DNA of 64,000 nucleotides from Paenibacillus_S vulneris (lineage in GTDB: Bacteria > Bacillota > Bacilli > Paenibacillales > NBRC-103111): positions 248,001 through 312,000 of the forward strand of contig NZ_BAABJG010000029.1 in NCBI RefSeq assembly GCF_039543185.1, written 5' to 3'. Below the pieces are notes generated by a model that had not been told where the DNA came from, did no database searches, and saw only the letters and a list, made by a program, of their open reading frames with translations. This document shows, in pieces, positions 42,323-51,639 of this stretch. How positions within the stretch are numbered: position 1 is the stretch's first letter; each line of letters opens with the position of its first letter. The position numbers and the translations under genes are program-made.

Positions 42323-43099
42323 ATGGCCTTATGGGGGACGATAGTCAACGCGGCGGCAATATTGATCGGCGGTATGCTCGGTCTTGTGCTGAACCGGATG
42401 AGTCAGGGAATTCGCAGCACCGTGATGCAGGGGATCGGCATGGCCTTGATAGCCCTTGGCTTGTCCATGACACTGAAATCCAGCAATTTTTTGCTGATTG
42501 CTGTAAGTCTTGTTTTGGGCGGAATTATCGGCGAATTGCTGCAGCTGGAAAAAGGCTTGGAGAAGCTTGGGCATCAGCTTGAAAAGGGAGTCCATGCTTT
42601 ATCGCGTATCGGTAGAAGCGTTCAAGGACGGTTGGGCGGCAGGAACAGCCTGGAGGATAAGGGCGGGGAAGTGAAGCAGGGGCGGATTGCGACCGGCTTC
42701 GTCAACACGACGCTGATCTACTGCGTTGGAGCGATGGCGATCCTGGGGGCGCTGGAAAGCGGCCTGCGCGGTGAGCATGATATTTTGTTCACGAAGGCTA
42801 TGCTGGATGGATTTATGGCAATTATATTTGCCTCCACCATGGGGGTTGGCGTCTTGTTCTCGGCGATTCCCGTGTTTGTCTACCAGGGGGCCATAGCGCT
42901 GGCGGCGGCCGGGATCGCTTCTATGCTTCAACAGGACATGCTGAATGAGATCATCGCCCAAATAACGGCGGTCGGAGGCATCCTCATCATGGGGATCGGG
43001 GTGAATTTGCTGGAGCTTCGCAAAATCAATGTGGCGAATCTGCTTCCTTCCCTGGTGGTGGCTGCTTTGGCGGTGCCGTTTATGGATTGGATCGGGTGA
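42323..43099 (+). CDS. DUF554 membrane protein
   Basis: A 258-residue protein with about seven hydrophobic segments: MALWGTIVNAAAILIGGMLGL at the N-terminus, GFVNTTLIYCVGAMAILGALESGLRG in the middle and GILIMGIGVNLLELRKINVANLLPSL at the C-terminus, all features of DUF554 (YqgA/YdfK). Function unknown. It lies 80 bp after the SulP gene on the same strand and ends in the hairpin pair that encloses repeat C. Confidence 0.9.
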   Translation: MALWGTIVNAAAILIGGMLGLVLNRMSQGIRSTVMQGIGMALIALGLSMTLKSSNFLLIAVSLVLGGIIGELLQLEKGLEKLGHQLEKGVHALSRIGRSVQGRLGGRNSLEDKGGEVKQGRIATGFVNTTLIYCVGAMAILGALESGLRGEHDILFTKAMLDGFMAIIFASTMGVGVLFSAIPVFVYQGAIALAAAGIASMLQQDMLNEIIAQITAVGGILIMGIGVNLLELRKINVANLLPSLVVAALAVPFMDWIG

Positions 43100-43102
43100 C
43101 AA

Positions 43103-43120
43103 GAGCCCTTTATGAAGGGT
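43103..43120 (+). terminator. Left hairpin flanking repeat C
   Basis: GAGCCCTT followed by TATG and AAGGG (43103-43119). The hairpin is short and has no T run. It repeats the GAGCCC stem of the terminator at 43327-43351. Confidence 0.5.
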
Positions 43121-43326
43121 AGGGTTGTTGAGAAACCTGAAAATCTGGAAAATTTGCTGCGGTACACCGGTGGGATATCTCCCTCCGGTCGCTGTTGTTC
43201 TCGGGAAACTTTGATTATATTCGCATTATTTAGCGGGAATTTCCCGAGAACAAAGGCGAACGCTAACGCTCCTACAGGAGATACACCACCTATCACCTTT
43301 CGCATTTTCCGTATGACAACAACCCG
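43121..43326 (-). repeat. Nested-hairpin repeat, copy C (reverse orientation)
   Basis: Read on the minus strand: outer stem GGTGGTGTATCTCC / GGAGATATCCCACC and central arms TTGTTCTCGGGAAA / TTTCCCGAGAACAA, perfect over 14 bp. The stems are of a different sequence type from A and B but equally self-complementary, while GTAGGAGCGTTAGCG-CGCC, CAACAGCGACCGGAGGG and CAGGTTTCTCAACAA are shared. It lies between the converging DUF554 and thiamine pyrophosphokinase genes. Confidence 0.87.
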
Positions 43327-43351
43327 GAGCCCCTCAAAAAGGGGCTCTTTT
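43327..43351. terminator. Terminator after repeat C (bidirectional)
   Basis: GAGCCCC (43327-43333) pairs with GGGGCTC (43341-43347), followed by TTTTG on the plus strand. It lies 11 bp from the stop of the minus-strand kinase gene, so it can serve both strands. Confidence 0.85.
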
Positions 43352-43361
43352 GTATAGGTAG

Positions 43362-44021
43362 TTATTCAGGGACATCGCTGCTTTCGATGACCAGGAGAAG
43401 TCCGGAGGTGATAGTAATCACGCCGACGGGCTCGATCAGCACATTGCTGATACCGAGCGATTGTCCTATCGTCAAGGTCGCATTGTGAAGAGGATATTGG
43501 AAGCCTTCCAAGGTTATGCCGGCAACCTCCATGCTGAGGGGGAGCAAAGAGACGTTGCTGTGCCGTCCCTTGTGAAGCTTCAAGGGCTCACGGCTGTCCA
43601 TCAGCCGGATCCGGTTATGGGCGTCGGCAATATAACAGGAGACGCCGGCCAACAATGCTTTGCGAAGCAAATGGAGATTCGCCAGCGAATGATCCCAGCG
43701 CGTACCGAGTACGCCGCACAGAACGACTTCTTGCGGATGCTGCTCCAGCGCCCAGTTCAGGGCCATCTCGGTATCGGTCAAATCCTTCATCACCGGATCA
43801 CAGCTGATGAACTGCTTGCTTTCCCGTTGGATCCGCAAAAGGTCCTCCGGAGTGACCGAATCAAAATCACCCAGAGCCAGATCGGGGATGATATCATGCT
43901 GCAGCAGGAAGAGGGCTCCTTTATCGGCTCCGATTATGAGGTCTCCCGCTTGGATGAGCCGCAGCGCCCATGGGCCGAGATGTCCACCGGAATATATAAG
44001 AATGCGGGAAGGGTTCGTCAT
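43362..44021 (-). CDS. thiN: Thiamine pyrophosphokinase
   Basis: The 219-residue enzyme transfers pyrophosphate from ATP to thiamine. The catalytic-domain motifs are present: LIIGADKGALFLL (about residues 28-40), PDLALGDFDSV (about 46-56), and KDLTDTEMALNWAL (about 79-92), followed by GVLGTRWDHSLANLHLL. A C-terminal beta-domain (about 130-215) completes the usual two-domain form. The gene is not preceded by a TPP riboswitch in the visible upstream region, as is normal for thiN. Shared terminator region with repeat C. Confidence 0.93.
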   Translation of the reverse strand: MTNPSRILIYSGGHLGPWALRLIQAGDLIIGADKGALFLLQHDIIPDLALGDFDSVTPEDLLRIQRESKQFISCDPVMKDLTDTEMALNWALEQHPQEVVLCGVLGTRWDHSLANLHLLRKALLAGVSCYIADAHNRIRLMDSREPLKLHKGRHSNVSLLPLSMEVAGITLEGFQYPLHNATLTIGQSLGISNVLIEPVGVITITSGLLLVIESSDVPE

Positions 44022-44347
44022 CTTTCGTTTGTTCCTTTCTGTATAGAACAGCTTATCGTTCTATCCATTTTAACATATACGATCTTGGCGATATAGAAAT
44101 GAGGATTCAAAACGCACATATCCTTTTCTAATGAAGGTGTACAGCTTTCATCGTTCTATGATAATGTTAACGTGTGCAGCTAATGATGCTGCAATGAGAA
44201 TGTATGCTTTTTCTCAACAGGATGCCATTTATCGATTTCAGGGCTCACCGCACAGTACGAGTAAGCATCAGGCCAAGACACCGCTTTGCGGGCCAGTCAG
44301 CAGCCCGACCTTTCAGTCAGCCATTTCAAGTACAGGAGGAAGCACGG
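44022..44347. other. Divergent intergenic region upstream of the SGNH esterase
   Basis: About 325 bp. An open frame covers 44204-44347 but continues into the esterase without a start supported by a ribosome site. No hairpin, small gene or clear promoter stands out; the thiN and esterase promoters should lie here. Confidence 0.4.
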
Positions 44348-45346
44348 ATGAGAATTGAAGAGATAGCCGCTAAAGGGCTTTTCGCCAATGCGATTCGTTG
44401 GATACATACGGAGGAAGGCTTGATGCCGGTCCGATTTACGGAGCGACAGATGGAGCTGTACAGCAAGGAGGAAAGATTCCGTATCCGCAGTCATTGTCCG
44501 GCGGGCATTTGCCTGGATTTTGTATCGGATACGACCTCCATCGAATTCAAGTATTCACTTGGCAGCGCGGTTCGCAAATGGGCTAATTTTGATATTTATA
44601 TAGATGGAGTGATGGCAGCGAGCTTGGGTGCCGATACGCTGGAGCAGGATCCAGGCAGGATTGCCTATGAGCTGCATGCTGGAATGCAGAACGGACAGCC
44701 GAGAAGATGGACAATCTATTTGCCGCAAAATACGATGGTGGCAATTCAGTCGCTGAAGCTCTCAGAAGGGGCAGCCGTTGAAGCCGTTGAGCCCTATAAG
44801 CGCAATCTGCTGTGCCTGGGAGATTCGATCACTCAGGGGATGGATGCAAGGAAGCCGTCCTCCACCTATGCCGTGCTGCTGTCCCGGGCACTTGAAATGA
44901 ACCTATTGAATCATGGGGTGGGCGGATATGTATTCGATGCGGATAGCCTGGATGAGAGCTTGCCATACAAGCCGGATCTTGTGACAGTCGCTTATGGAAC
45001 GAATGACTGGGGCCGATTCGAGACATTGGACGTATTCCGGCGGCAATGCTTCGGATTTATAGATAAGGCCGCCAAGCTCTATGCCGGGGTTCCGATCTAT
45101 GTGCTGACTCCGTATTGGAGAGCCGATCAGGACAAGGAGGTTCCGATGGGGACGATGCAAGAGCTGAGCGACACGATACGTGAGGTTTGTCGGCCTTATT
45201 CGAACATAACGGTAGTGGATGGACAGAAGCTGATCCCGCATTTGCCGACCTTGTTCGGGGATGCATATTTGCATCCGAATGATGAAGGGTTTTTGCACAT
45301 AGCCATGAACCTGTTCAAGCAAATAGCGGCGAACGGACATTGCTGA
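44348..45346 (+). CDS. SGNH/GDSL-type esterase with N-terminal beta-domain
   Basis: The 332-residue protein has a GDSL block I LCLGDSITQG (Ser about 160), block III-like VAYGTNDWG and block V HPNDEGFLHIA (Asp and His of the triad, about 308-314). Residues 1-150 form a beta-rich N-terminal domain (DFVSDTTSIEFKYSLG) as in carbohydrate esterase families CE2/CE3-like two-domain enzymes. It lacks a signal peptide, so it would act inside the cell on imported acetylated oligosaccharides. AGGAGGAAGCACGG sets the ATG at 44348. It may belong with the rhamnogalacturonan-type genes downstream. Confidence 0.85.
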   Translation: MRIEEIAAKGLFANAIRWIHTEEGLMPVRFTERQMELYSKEERFRIRSHCPAGICLDFVSDTTSIEFKYSLGSAVRKWANFDIYIDGVMAASLGADTLEQDPGRIAYELHAGMQNGQPRRWTIYLPQNTMVAIQSLKLSEGAAVEAVEPYKRNLLCLGDSITQGMDARKPSSTYAVLLSRALEMNLLNHGVGGYVFDADSLDESLPYKPDLVTVAYGTNDWGRFETLDVFRRQCFGFIDKAAKLYAGVPIYVLTPYWRADQDKEVPMGTMQELSDTIREVCRPYSNITVVDGQKLIPHLPTLFGDAYLHPNDEGFLHIAMNLFKQIAANGHC

Positions 45347-45412
45347 TTCACCCGATGCTTCACCTTGGCAGGACCCTCCTTAACTTGCCCGCAGAGCTGC
45401 GACTCTGTGGTT

Positions 45413-45441
45413 TTGCACGGAGCCGGCGTAAGCGGTATAGT
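45413..45441 (+). promoter_or_regulatory. Sigma-A-type promoter of the MBL hydrolase gene
   Basis: TTGCAC (45413-45418) and TATAGT (45436-45441) with a 17-base spacer, 82 bp before the gene. A weak hairpin CGCAGAG / CTCTGTG just upstream may end the esterase transcript. Confidence 0.5.
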
Positions 45442-45522
45442 AGAATGAGAATGGTTTTTTCATGCTATCTAGTCAGCTCGTGAAGATTCGGCGAAAAGAT
45501 AAAGGGCAGGGCGGAGGAGTCT

Positions 45523-46461
45523 ATGGCGGGAAAACGATACGAGAATATGAATGGGGTCAAAAACCTGAAGGGCTTCAAAGAGATTCGGCAGTGGCAAAGG
45601 GAGCGGAAGGCAAAGGTGAAGGATTTGTCTTACACGGTCCCGGCCGCAGAGCATAAACAAATCGAATATTTGCGCAGCAACCGGCAGGATACGACGATTA
45701 CTTGGATCGGGCATTCCTCTTTTCTTATTCAGCTTGGGGGGATGAATCTTCTGACGGATCCGGTATGGGCCGAACGGATGGGCTTTGCCAAAAGGCTGGC
45801 TCCCCCAGGCTTGCGTATGGAGGAGCTGCCTCCGATCGATGCGGTGCTGCTCTCGCACAGCCATTACGATCATATGGATATGCGTTCGCTGCGTTCTTTT
45901 AAAACCGCCCAGCTGTTCGTGCCGGAGGGACTCGGCAGCAAGCTGCGGGCCCGAGGCTTTGCTCGTGTCACGGAGCTCAGCTGGTGGGGGCATGTGCAGC
46001 TCGGGAGCCTCGAGCTGCATTTTGTTCCGGCGCAGCATTGGACGCGCCGTACGCTGTGGGACACCAACCGCTCCCATTGGGGCGGCTGGGTCCTTCAGCC
46101 CGCGCAGCGAAGCGGAGAGCGCGAGGCGATTTATTTTGCCGGGGACAGCGGCTACTTCCCCGGCTTTCGGCAGATCGGCGAGCGCTTCGCGATCCGCTAT
46201 GCTTTGATGCCCATCGGCGCCTATGAGCCCGAGTGGTTTATGTCTATGCAGCACGTCACGCCGGAGGAGGCCGTGCAAGCCTTCCTCGACGTGCAGGGGG
46301 AGATATTCATCCCGATGCACTACGGTGCCTTCCGGCTGGCGGACGATACCCCGCGCGAGGCGCTGGACCGGCTTACAGCGGAATGGCAGCGGCGGGAGCT
46401 TCCTGAGCAGGCGCTGCGCATTCTCCTGCATGGCGAGACGCTAAAGCAAGAAACCCCCTAG
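45523..46461 (+). CDS. Metallo-beta-lactamase-fold hydrolase, NAPE-PLD-like
   Basis: The 312-residue protein has the binuclear-metal motif LSHSHYDHMD (about residues 110-119), the upstream ITWIGHSSFLIQLGGMNLLTDPV typical of the UlaG/NAPE-PLD branch, YFAGDSGYFPGF as the bridging Asp region, and the final His in IPMHYGAFRL. The branch contains phosphodiesterases for lipids and lactonases; the substrate cannot be fixed. AGGAGTCT precedes the start at 45523. It ends in a strong terminator. Confidence 0.87.
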   Translation: MAGKRYENMNGVKNLKGFKEIRQWQRERKAKVKDLSYTVPAAEHKQIEYLRSNRQDTTITWIGHSSFLIQLGGMNLLTDPVWAERMGFAKRLAPPGLRMEELPPIDAVLLSHSHYDHMDMRSLRSFKTAQLFVPEGLGSKLRARGFARVTELSWWGHVQLGSLELHFVPAQHWTRRTLWDTNRSHWGGWVLQPAQRSGEREAIYFAGDSGYFPGFRQIGERFAIRYALMPIGAYEPEWFMSMQHVTPEEAVQAFLDVQGEIFIPMHYGAFRLADDTPREALDRLTAEWQRRELPEQALRILLHGETLKQETP

Positions 46462-46486
46462 GATGCCTAGGGGGCTTCTTGCTTTT
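46444..46486 (+). terminator. Terminator of the MBL hydrolase gene
   Basis: AAGCAAGAA-CCCCCTAGG pairs with CCTAGGGGG-TTCTTGCTT across a short loop, followed by TT; the left arm overlaps the end of the gene. Confidence 0.85.
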
Positions 46487-46581
46487 AACCACATACAATA
46501 TTAATGCATTGAACCGTTACGCGGTTCATGCCATCTAGCCAATGCTGTGGCTCGAGCATCCGGGTTTCTCCTGCTGCAAGC

Positions 46582-47736
46582 CTACTCTTTGCCTTCCTTG
46601 CGGCTTTCCGTCATTTGCTGCCATACCGAGCCCGCCGCTTCCTCGCCGCGCTCGATTCTTTCCAAGGCGATCTTGGCTTGAAGCTGCACTTCAAACTCGG
46701 GATCGTTGGAAGCCTTGCGCAGCGCCTCTATGGCGGATTCGTCCCCAACCTCGTAGAGGAAGCGGGCCGCGCGCCAGCGAACGAGCTTGTTTTTGTCGCT
46801 CAAGGCTTCCATCATGGGACCGATAGCCGCCGGATCGCCCAGATCGGATAAGGTATCGCCGGCTGTACGGCGAACCGCTGCGGTAGAATCCTTGAGTGCC
46901 TGGAACAAATAAGGCAGCGCCTCCGATTGGCGCAGGTCGCCCAGATAGACGACGGCCAGACGCCGGATCGACGCGTTAACGTCGGACAGGGCCTTGGCCA
47001 GCAGCGGCAGAGCTTCCATAGTCGGCTCGAAGCGCTCTAATGCGGCATAACGCTGCTTCCAATCCACGGACTGGAATTGCTCTTCCAACTCGGACAAGGA
47101 TAAGGGAGCAGGCCGTGCGGGCGGCGCGGGAGCATCCTGAGCGCTGCTGCCCTGCTCTATTGCCTGCTTCACCAGCTCATCGAGCCGTTCCTCAGTGTAG
47201 GAGGCTTCCAATTCGCTGACGATTTCCGCCGCAATCTCCTCCAGCTCGCCGTAACGAACCCCGAATTCCTCCAGCTTCCGTTCTCTGATCATCGATGAGC
47301 CTGCAGCCCGCTGGACCGCATCGCTGAAGATGGCGGGGAGAGCGGACCGCACCTCTCTATCCCCGGATTTGACACGTACCTGAATCGGAATACCCCGATA
47401 CATTTGGACCAGCACTTGGGCTTCTCCGAAGCTTGTCGAAGGGCCTGCAGCTTGTTCGGCCGCCGGACCTTCGCCGCTGTCCGTTTGCAGCAGCTGTCTC
47501 GCCGAAGCAAGAATAGCGGCCCAATCGGCGCTCGGCTTGCGATCAAGTGCGATGAAATCCGCGGTCCGGAACAGGCTGCGCACTCCTTCGATAGCCAATA
47601 AGCTTTTGAGCGGCTCGGGCGCTTCCCCGGCCTGGCTGGATGTATAGGTCAGCCGCACGCCCCGCGGCAGCACCTCATCCACATTAAGCTTCATGGAATT
47701 GGGACTTGGCGTCGGTTCTATAGAAATAAGCTTCAT
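46582..47736 (-). CDS. Conserved virulence factor C-like protein (YpgR/CvfC)
   Basis: The 384-residue protein has an N-terminal NifU-N/Scaffold_Nfu-like domain (MKLISIEPTPSPNSMKLN, about residues 1-80) and C-terminal HEAT repeats (about 220-370; each unit with DVNASIRRLAVVYLGDL-type helices). The domain order matches CvfC, described as a virulence factor in Staphylococcus aureus and as YpgR in Bacillus. No molecular activity is established; an iron-sulfur or protein-scaffold role is suggested by the Nfu-like domain only. Coordinates fit the reading frame from the ATG at 47736. Confidence 0.85.
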   Translation of the reverse strand: MKLISIEPTPSPNSMKLNVDEVLPRGVRLTYTSSQAGEAPEPLKSLLAIEGVRSLFRTADFIALDRKPSADWAAILASARQLLQTDSGEGPAAEQAAGPSTSFGEAQVLVQMYRGIPIQVRVKSGDREVRSALPAIFSDAVQRAAGSSMIRERKLEEFGVRYGELEEIAAEIVSELEASYTEERLDELVKQAIEQGSSAQDAPAPPARPAPLSLSELEEQFQSVDWKQRYAALERFEPTMEALPLLAKALSDVNASIRRLAVVYLGDLRQSEALPYLFQALKDSTAAVRRTAGDTLSDLGDPAAIGPMMEALSDKNKLVRWRAARFLYEVGDESAIEALRKASNDPEFEVQLQAKIALERIERGEEAAGSVWQQMTESRKEGKE

Positions 47737-48103
47737 AAGGAAACCTCCGAAGATGATAGTTAGGTTCTTCCCTTTCAGTTTAACTTATTTTGGGCTTCGA
47801 TGCGAACGGAGGAGGGCGGAACCTTCTCTAATTTTTACATCATTTTTGAAAACCCCTAATGAAACAAAAAAGTCCAAGCATCCTGCGGCAGAATACGGCA
47901 GGAGAAGGACGGATCAGCAAAAATTTATGGTTGTAGATAAATGCTTGTTCTGGATATGATTAGGAAGAATGCAAATCCTGCGGGAACCGGCAGGTATCTG
48001 TGCAGGACTCATCGCAAGGAAGTTGGCTAATGAACTTGGAAAACTATGAAGGCATACGTGGCTTTTTGGTCCATGGAACGAAAAATGAAAGGCGGGGGAA
48101 CGA
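47737..48103. other. Divergent intergenic region upstream of the FG-GAP protein
   Basis: About 365 bp. Two similar GC hairpins occur: CCTGC-GGCAG...GGCAGG near 47881 and CCTGC-GGGAACCG-GCAGG near 47976. They have no T runs. No gene or consensus promoter was recognised. Confidence 0.35.
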
Positions 48104-49366
48104 TTGAGAGCGGTTGAGAATGAAGTCCGCAGTTTGGGAGAGCTGGATATCAGCGCAGCAGGACCTCGCTGCAAAATGCTGCTAGGCGATATTGACGGAG
48201 ACGGCCGTATGGAGATAGTCATGGTACAGCCTGATAACCGGCAGGATGTGCGGTACATTCCCCATCAGGTGCAGTGCGTAACTGCATTCGATCTTCAAGG
48301 CAGGCTGCTGTGGCAGACAGGCACTCCCGATCCGGAAGCGGGAGGCCCGGGTTCGGATTATCCGGCGCAAATTTATGATTGGGATGGCGACGGTTGTCTT
48401 GAGGTGCTTTGCGTCATGGACGATCGGTTTCATATCCTCGACGGCAGGACAGGCCAGTCGAAGCGAAGCTTTGAGCTCCCCGGCCCGGAAGCTCATGACT
48501 GCATTATTATTGCTAACCTGACAGGCGGAGACCACGCTAGGGATGTGATCTTGAAGGACCGGTATCACCGCATGTGGGCGTTGAACTCGGAATTCGAGCT
48601 GCTGTGGACCCATGAAGGCAATCCGGGACATTTTCCGTGGCCCTTCGACCTGAACGGCGACGGACGTGACGAAGTGATGGCAGGCTATGATCTGCTTGAT
48701 CCCGCCGGCAAGCTCCTATGGAGCTGTCGCGATCTGGAGGATCATGCCGACTGCATCTGGATCGGGGACGTCAATGGAGACGGACAGCCGGAGCTCGTCA
48801 TCGGCGGAAGCGTGACGGTCATGTACGATGCGTCCGGACAGGAGCTGTGGCGCTATGATGGATCGGTGGAATCCCAGCATGTGGCTTTGGGCAAATTTCG
48901 CAGTGATCTTCCCGGCTTGCAGGTTGCTGGTCTTGACCGCATCATTAGAGGAGACGGCCGGGGATCGCGCAAAGGCAAGGATGCCATCTTTTTGCTGGAT
49001 GCCAAGGGCCAAGAGGTTTGGAAGGAGGACCGGAAGACGGACGGCTGGCTGACCATCATTGAGACCGTAAGCGGCTGGGACGACAGCTCGCTGGATTACA
49101 TATTGGCTTACCGGAGAGGCGGCGGTGTTCTTCCAGCCCTGTATGACGGTTATATGAATAGAGTCGTCGAGTTTCCGATGGAAGGCTACGTAACCCACGC
49201 CGACTTGCTTGGCTCCGGCAAGGAGCAAATCGTTATTTACGATAATCAGAAGGCGGAGATTTTTTCCCATAGCTATTACGATGTGGCAGCTTCTATCTCT
49301 GGACAAGCTTTGCCGCAGAGCAAGCGGTTGTATCTCTCAACACTTTATCCCGGCGGGGAAATCTGA
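48104..49366 (+). CDS. FG-GAP/VCBS-type beta-propeller protein
   Basis: The 420-residue protein consists of repeats containing calcium-binding DxDxDG loops: GDIDGDGRMEIV (about 29-40), WDGDGCLEVLCV (about 95-106), DLNGDGRDEVMAG and GDVNGDGQPELVIGG. This is the blade pattern of FG-GAP propellers, seen in integrins and in rhamnogalacturonan lyase family PL11. No signal peptide is seen, unlike secreted PL11 enzymes, so it is probably intracellular or exported by another route. The TTG at 48104 follows GGCGGGGGAA. It is coupled (16 bp gap) to the GH105 gene, which supports a role in pectin side-chain breakdown; catalytic activity is not shown. Confidence 0.75.
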   Translation: MRAVENEVRSLGELDISAAGPRCKMLLGDIDGDGRMEIVMVQPDNRQDVRYIPHQVQCVTAFDLQGRLLWQTGTPDPEAGGPGSDYPAQIYDWDGDGCLEVLCVMDDRFHILDGRTGQSKRSFELPGPEAHDCIIIANLTGGDHARDVILKDRYHRMWALNSEFELLWTHEGNPGHFPWPFDLNGDGRDEVMAGYDLLDPAGKLLWSCRDLEDHADCIWIGDVNGDGQPELVIGGSVTVMYDASGQELWRYDGSVESQHVALGKFRSDLPGLQVAGLDRIIRGDGRGSRKGKDAIFLLDAKGQEVWKEDRKTDGWLTIIETVSGWDDSSLDYILAYRRGGGVLPALYDGYMNRVVEFPMEGYVTHADLLGSGKEQIVIYDNQKAEIFSHSYYDVAASISGQALPQSKRLYLSTLYPGGEI

Positions 49367-49382
49367 TGGAGGCTATGAAATC

Positions 49383-51560
49383 ATGAACTATTTCCATGAA
49401 CGCGATTCGATAATGAAAGGCTCCGATGCATCTATTGAAGAGGTGCTGGCGACAGTAAGCAACCGGTTCATCGGGTCCCATCCGAAGAAAGGACCGGTCT
49501 TCCGCACGTTTCATAAGGGAGGCTTTCTCAGAAACAAGGATTTCCGTTATGAGATGAAGCTTCATGAGGCATTTCCGGATATGCCGGATGGAAGCTTCGT
49601 TTATGTATGGGGCAAGCTGTGGATGGATCAGGAGAATGATCTTCCTTTTCGGGTAAGCTGCTACGGACCTGTACGAGTATATATTAATGGAGAGAAAAAA
49701 TTTCAGTCCAACATTAATCAGGACGTGTTTCCGGAGCTTAAAACGGATTTTCGGGCCCGGTTGTCTCAGGGCTGGAACCATTTTGTGCTGGAATTTGTGA
49801 AAACGGGCACGGGCTGCGGAGGCAGATTCGGTACCGGTTCGGCCAAAGGCTTCCCGCTGCACTTTTTGGCTCCGTCCGCCGAGAGGGAAGGGCAGGAGGG
49901 CTGGATCTATACCGAGCCGCAAATCGAGAGATGGCCGGCATCGAGTCTGTCGGGAGCCGGTACGGCGGAAGCGGATACCGGATTGCAATGGCTTCCCCGC
50001 GACCAGTGGTCCGAGGAAAGCAGCAGCCAGGGGCGCTTAGCCCGCATGTTCGGGAATGAAAGCGGAACACAGGCTTTTGCATGGTCCAGGTTCCATAATC
50101 AGGCTTACAGACCTCAGCGGGTCACGTTAAAAGGGACGTTTAAGGGTCCATGGGCCATCTACATGAATGGCGGGCTCCTGGAGCGAAGAGACGAGAACAG
50201 CGGCGACTTCGAGGTTTCCTTATCCGTACCTCCCGGTTCTCATGACGTTGTGGTACAGTCGACTTGCCAGTCCGGCGGTTGGGACATCCAATTTGATGCG
50301 TTAACCGGGAATGACGTTCAATGGGTTCCTCCTCATCCTATTGAGGGCTTGAACGATACCTGGCTTTATCTTGGGCCGTTTTCCTCGGCATCAGCTCCCT
50401 CAGCCAACGAAATTACCCGTCTGGATAAAGTATTCGGGCCGCTTGGACAAGAAACCTACTGGCGCGTGGACAGACCCGATACCTGGGTGAGGCCTTATCT
50501 GGAGAACGCTATGTTCGGCAAGTGGAACTATCCGCTCGGCGTAACACTGTACGGCATCCTTCAAACGGGCAAGGAGCTGGGGAGAACCACCTACATCGAT
50601 TATGTGGCCGATCATATTGAGCAGTGTACTTCGTTCAATGAGTATGCCTATTGGGATAGCACGCAGTATGGCGCTCCGGGCTTGAACAGCCAATTGACTC
50701 TAATCGACAGTCTGGATGACTGCGGCTCTTTCGGCGCCACTATGCTTCAGACGAATAAGGAGCGGGAGCTTCAAGGGGCGCGGGGGGCTGCCGATATCAT
50801 TGCCCGCTATATTTCAAGCGTTCAGGACAGGTTAGAGGACGGCTGCTTGTACCGTGTACATGGAACCGTCGACTTTATGAAGGATACGATCTGGTGCGAC
50901 GATTTATATATGAGCACGCCGTTCCTTTGCAGGTATTACGAGCTGACGGGTGACATCGCTTATTTGAACGATGCGGCCAAACAGTTCTTACTATATAAAA
51001 GCAGACTCTTCATGCCGGACAAGCAAATTATGCATCATGTCTACGATTTGAAGTTCAATAAACCGAACGGCGTGCCTTGGGGAAGAGGGAACGGATGGGT
51101 GCTGTTCTCACTGACAGAGCTGCTGTCGGTCATGCCAGAAGATCATGAGCTTCGCGAGGAGCTGATCGGCTTTTTGCGGGAATTGTGCGAAGGCTATTTG
51201 CGTCTGCAGGGCGTCCGGGGGCTGTGGCATCAGGTGCTGACCGATCCGGAATCCTATGATGAAGCTTCCTGCACCTCCATGTTCATGTACGCATTTGCCC
51301 GCGCGGTACGCTTTGGCTGGCTTCCAAATCCGGAGCCTTACATTCAAGCCGTATTCAAGGGATGGGACGGTTTGGCCGCCCACTGCATCGATAAGAACGG
51401 CAACATTTACGGCGTATGCCGGGGATCCGGCTATTCTTTTTCTTCATTATATTATAAGGATCAATTGTCCTGGCTGCTGAATGATACGCATGGTATAGGG
51501 ATCGTGCTGCTCGCAGGGATCGAAACGATCCGGCTGCGCAAATTTCTTGCGGAGCAGTAA
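49383..51560 (+). CDS. Unsaturated rhamnogalacturonyl hydrolase (GH105) with long N-terminal extension
   Basis: The 725-residue protein has a C-terminal (alpha/alpha)6 barrel (about residues 360-725) of glycoside hydrolase family 105, with the catalytic-type Asp pair in WCDDLYMSTPFL and the conserved GVPWGRGNGWVLFSL and YDEASCTSMF stretches. Enzymes of this class remove the unsaturated residue from lyase products. The N-terminal 350 residues hold two beta-rich regions (WGKLWMDQENDLPFRVSCYGPVRVYINGE and GPWAIYMNGGLLERRDENSG) that look like jelly-roll modules. Most GH105 enzymes are about 370 residues. No signal peptide, so it would act on imported oligosaccharides. I use the ATG at 49383; an open frame reaches 49209. 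Confidence 0.87.
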   Translation: MNYFHERDSIMKGSDASIEEVLATVSNRFIGSHPKKGPVFRTFHKGGFLRNKDFRYEMKLHEAFPDMPDGSFVYVWGKLWMDQENDLPFRVSCYGPVRVYINGEKKFQSNINQDVFPELKTDFRARLSQGWNHFVLEFVKTGTGCGGRFGTGSAKGFPLHFLAPSAEREGQEGWIYTEPQIERWPASSLSGAGTAEADTGLQWLPRDQWSEESSSQGRLARMFGNESGTQAFAWSRFHNQAYRPQRVTLKGTFKGPWAIYMNGGLLERRDENSGDFEVSLSVPPGSHDVVVQSTCQSGGWDIQFDALTGNDVQWVPPHPIEGLNDTWLYLGPFSSASAPSANEITRLDKVFGPLGQETYWRVDRPDTWVRPYLENAMFGKWNYPLGVTLYGILQTGKELGRTTYIDYVADHIEQCTSFNEYAYWDSTQYGAPGLNSQLTLIDSLDDCGSFGATMLQTNKERELQGARGAADIIARYISSVQDRLEDGCLYRVHGTVDFMKDTIWCDDLYMSTPFLCRYYELTGDIAYLNDAAKQFLLYKSRLFMPDKQIMHHVYDLKFNKPNGVPWGRGNGWVLFSLTELLSVMPEDHELREELIGFLRELCEGYLRLQGVRGLWHQVLTDPESYDEASCTSMFMYAFARAVRFGWLPNPEPYIQAVFKGWDGLAAHCIDKNGNIYGVCRGSGYSFSSLYYKDQLSWLLNDTHGIGIVLLAGIETIRLRKFLAEQ

Positions 51561-51583
51561 ATGATATATCGTTAATTATTAAG

Positions 51584-51615
51584 AGAGTTGAGCGTATTCG
51601 CTCAGCTCTTTTTTT
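51584..51615 (+). terminator. Terminator after the GH105 gene
   Basis: AGAGTTGAGC (51584-51593) pairs with GCTCAGCTCT (51600-51609, one wobble), followed by a run of T residues. Confidence 0.88.
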
Positions 51616-51639
51616 ATCATAATTTATAAGACTCCGAGG

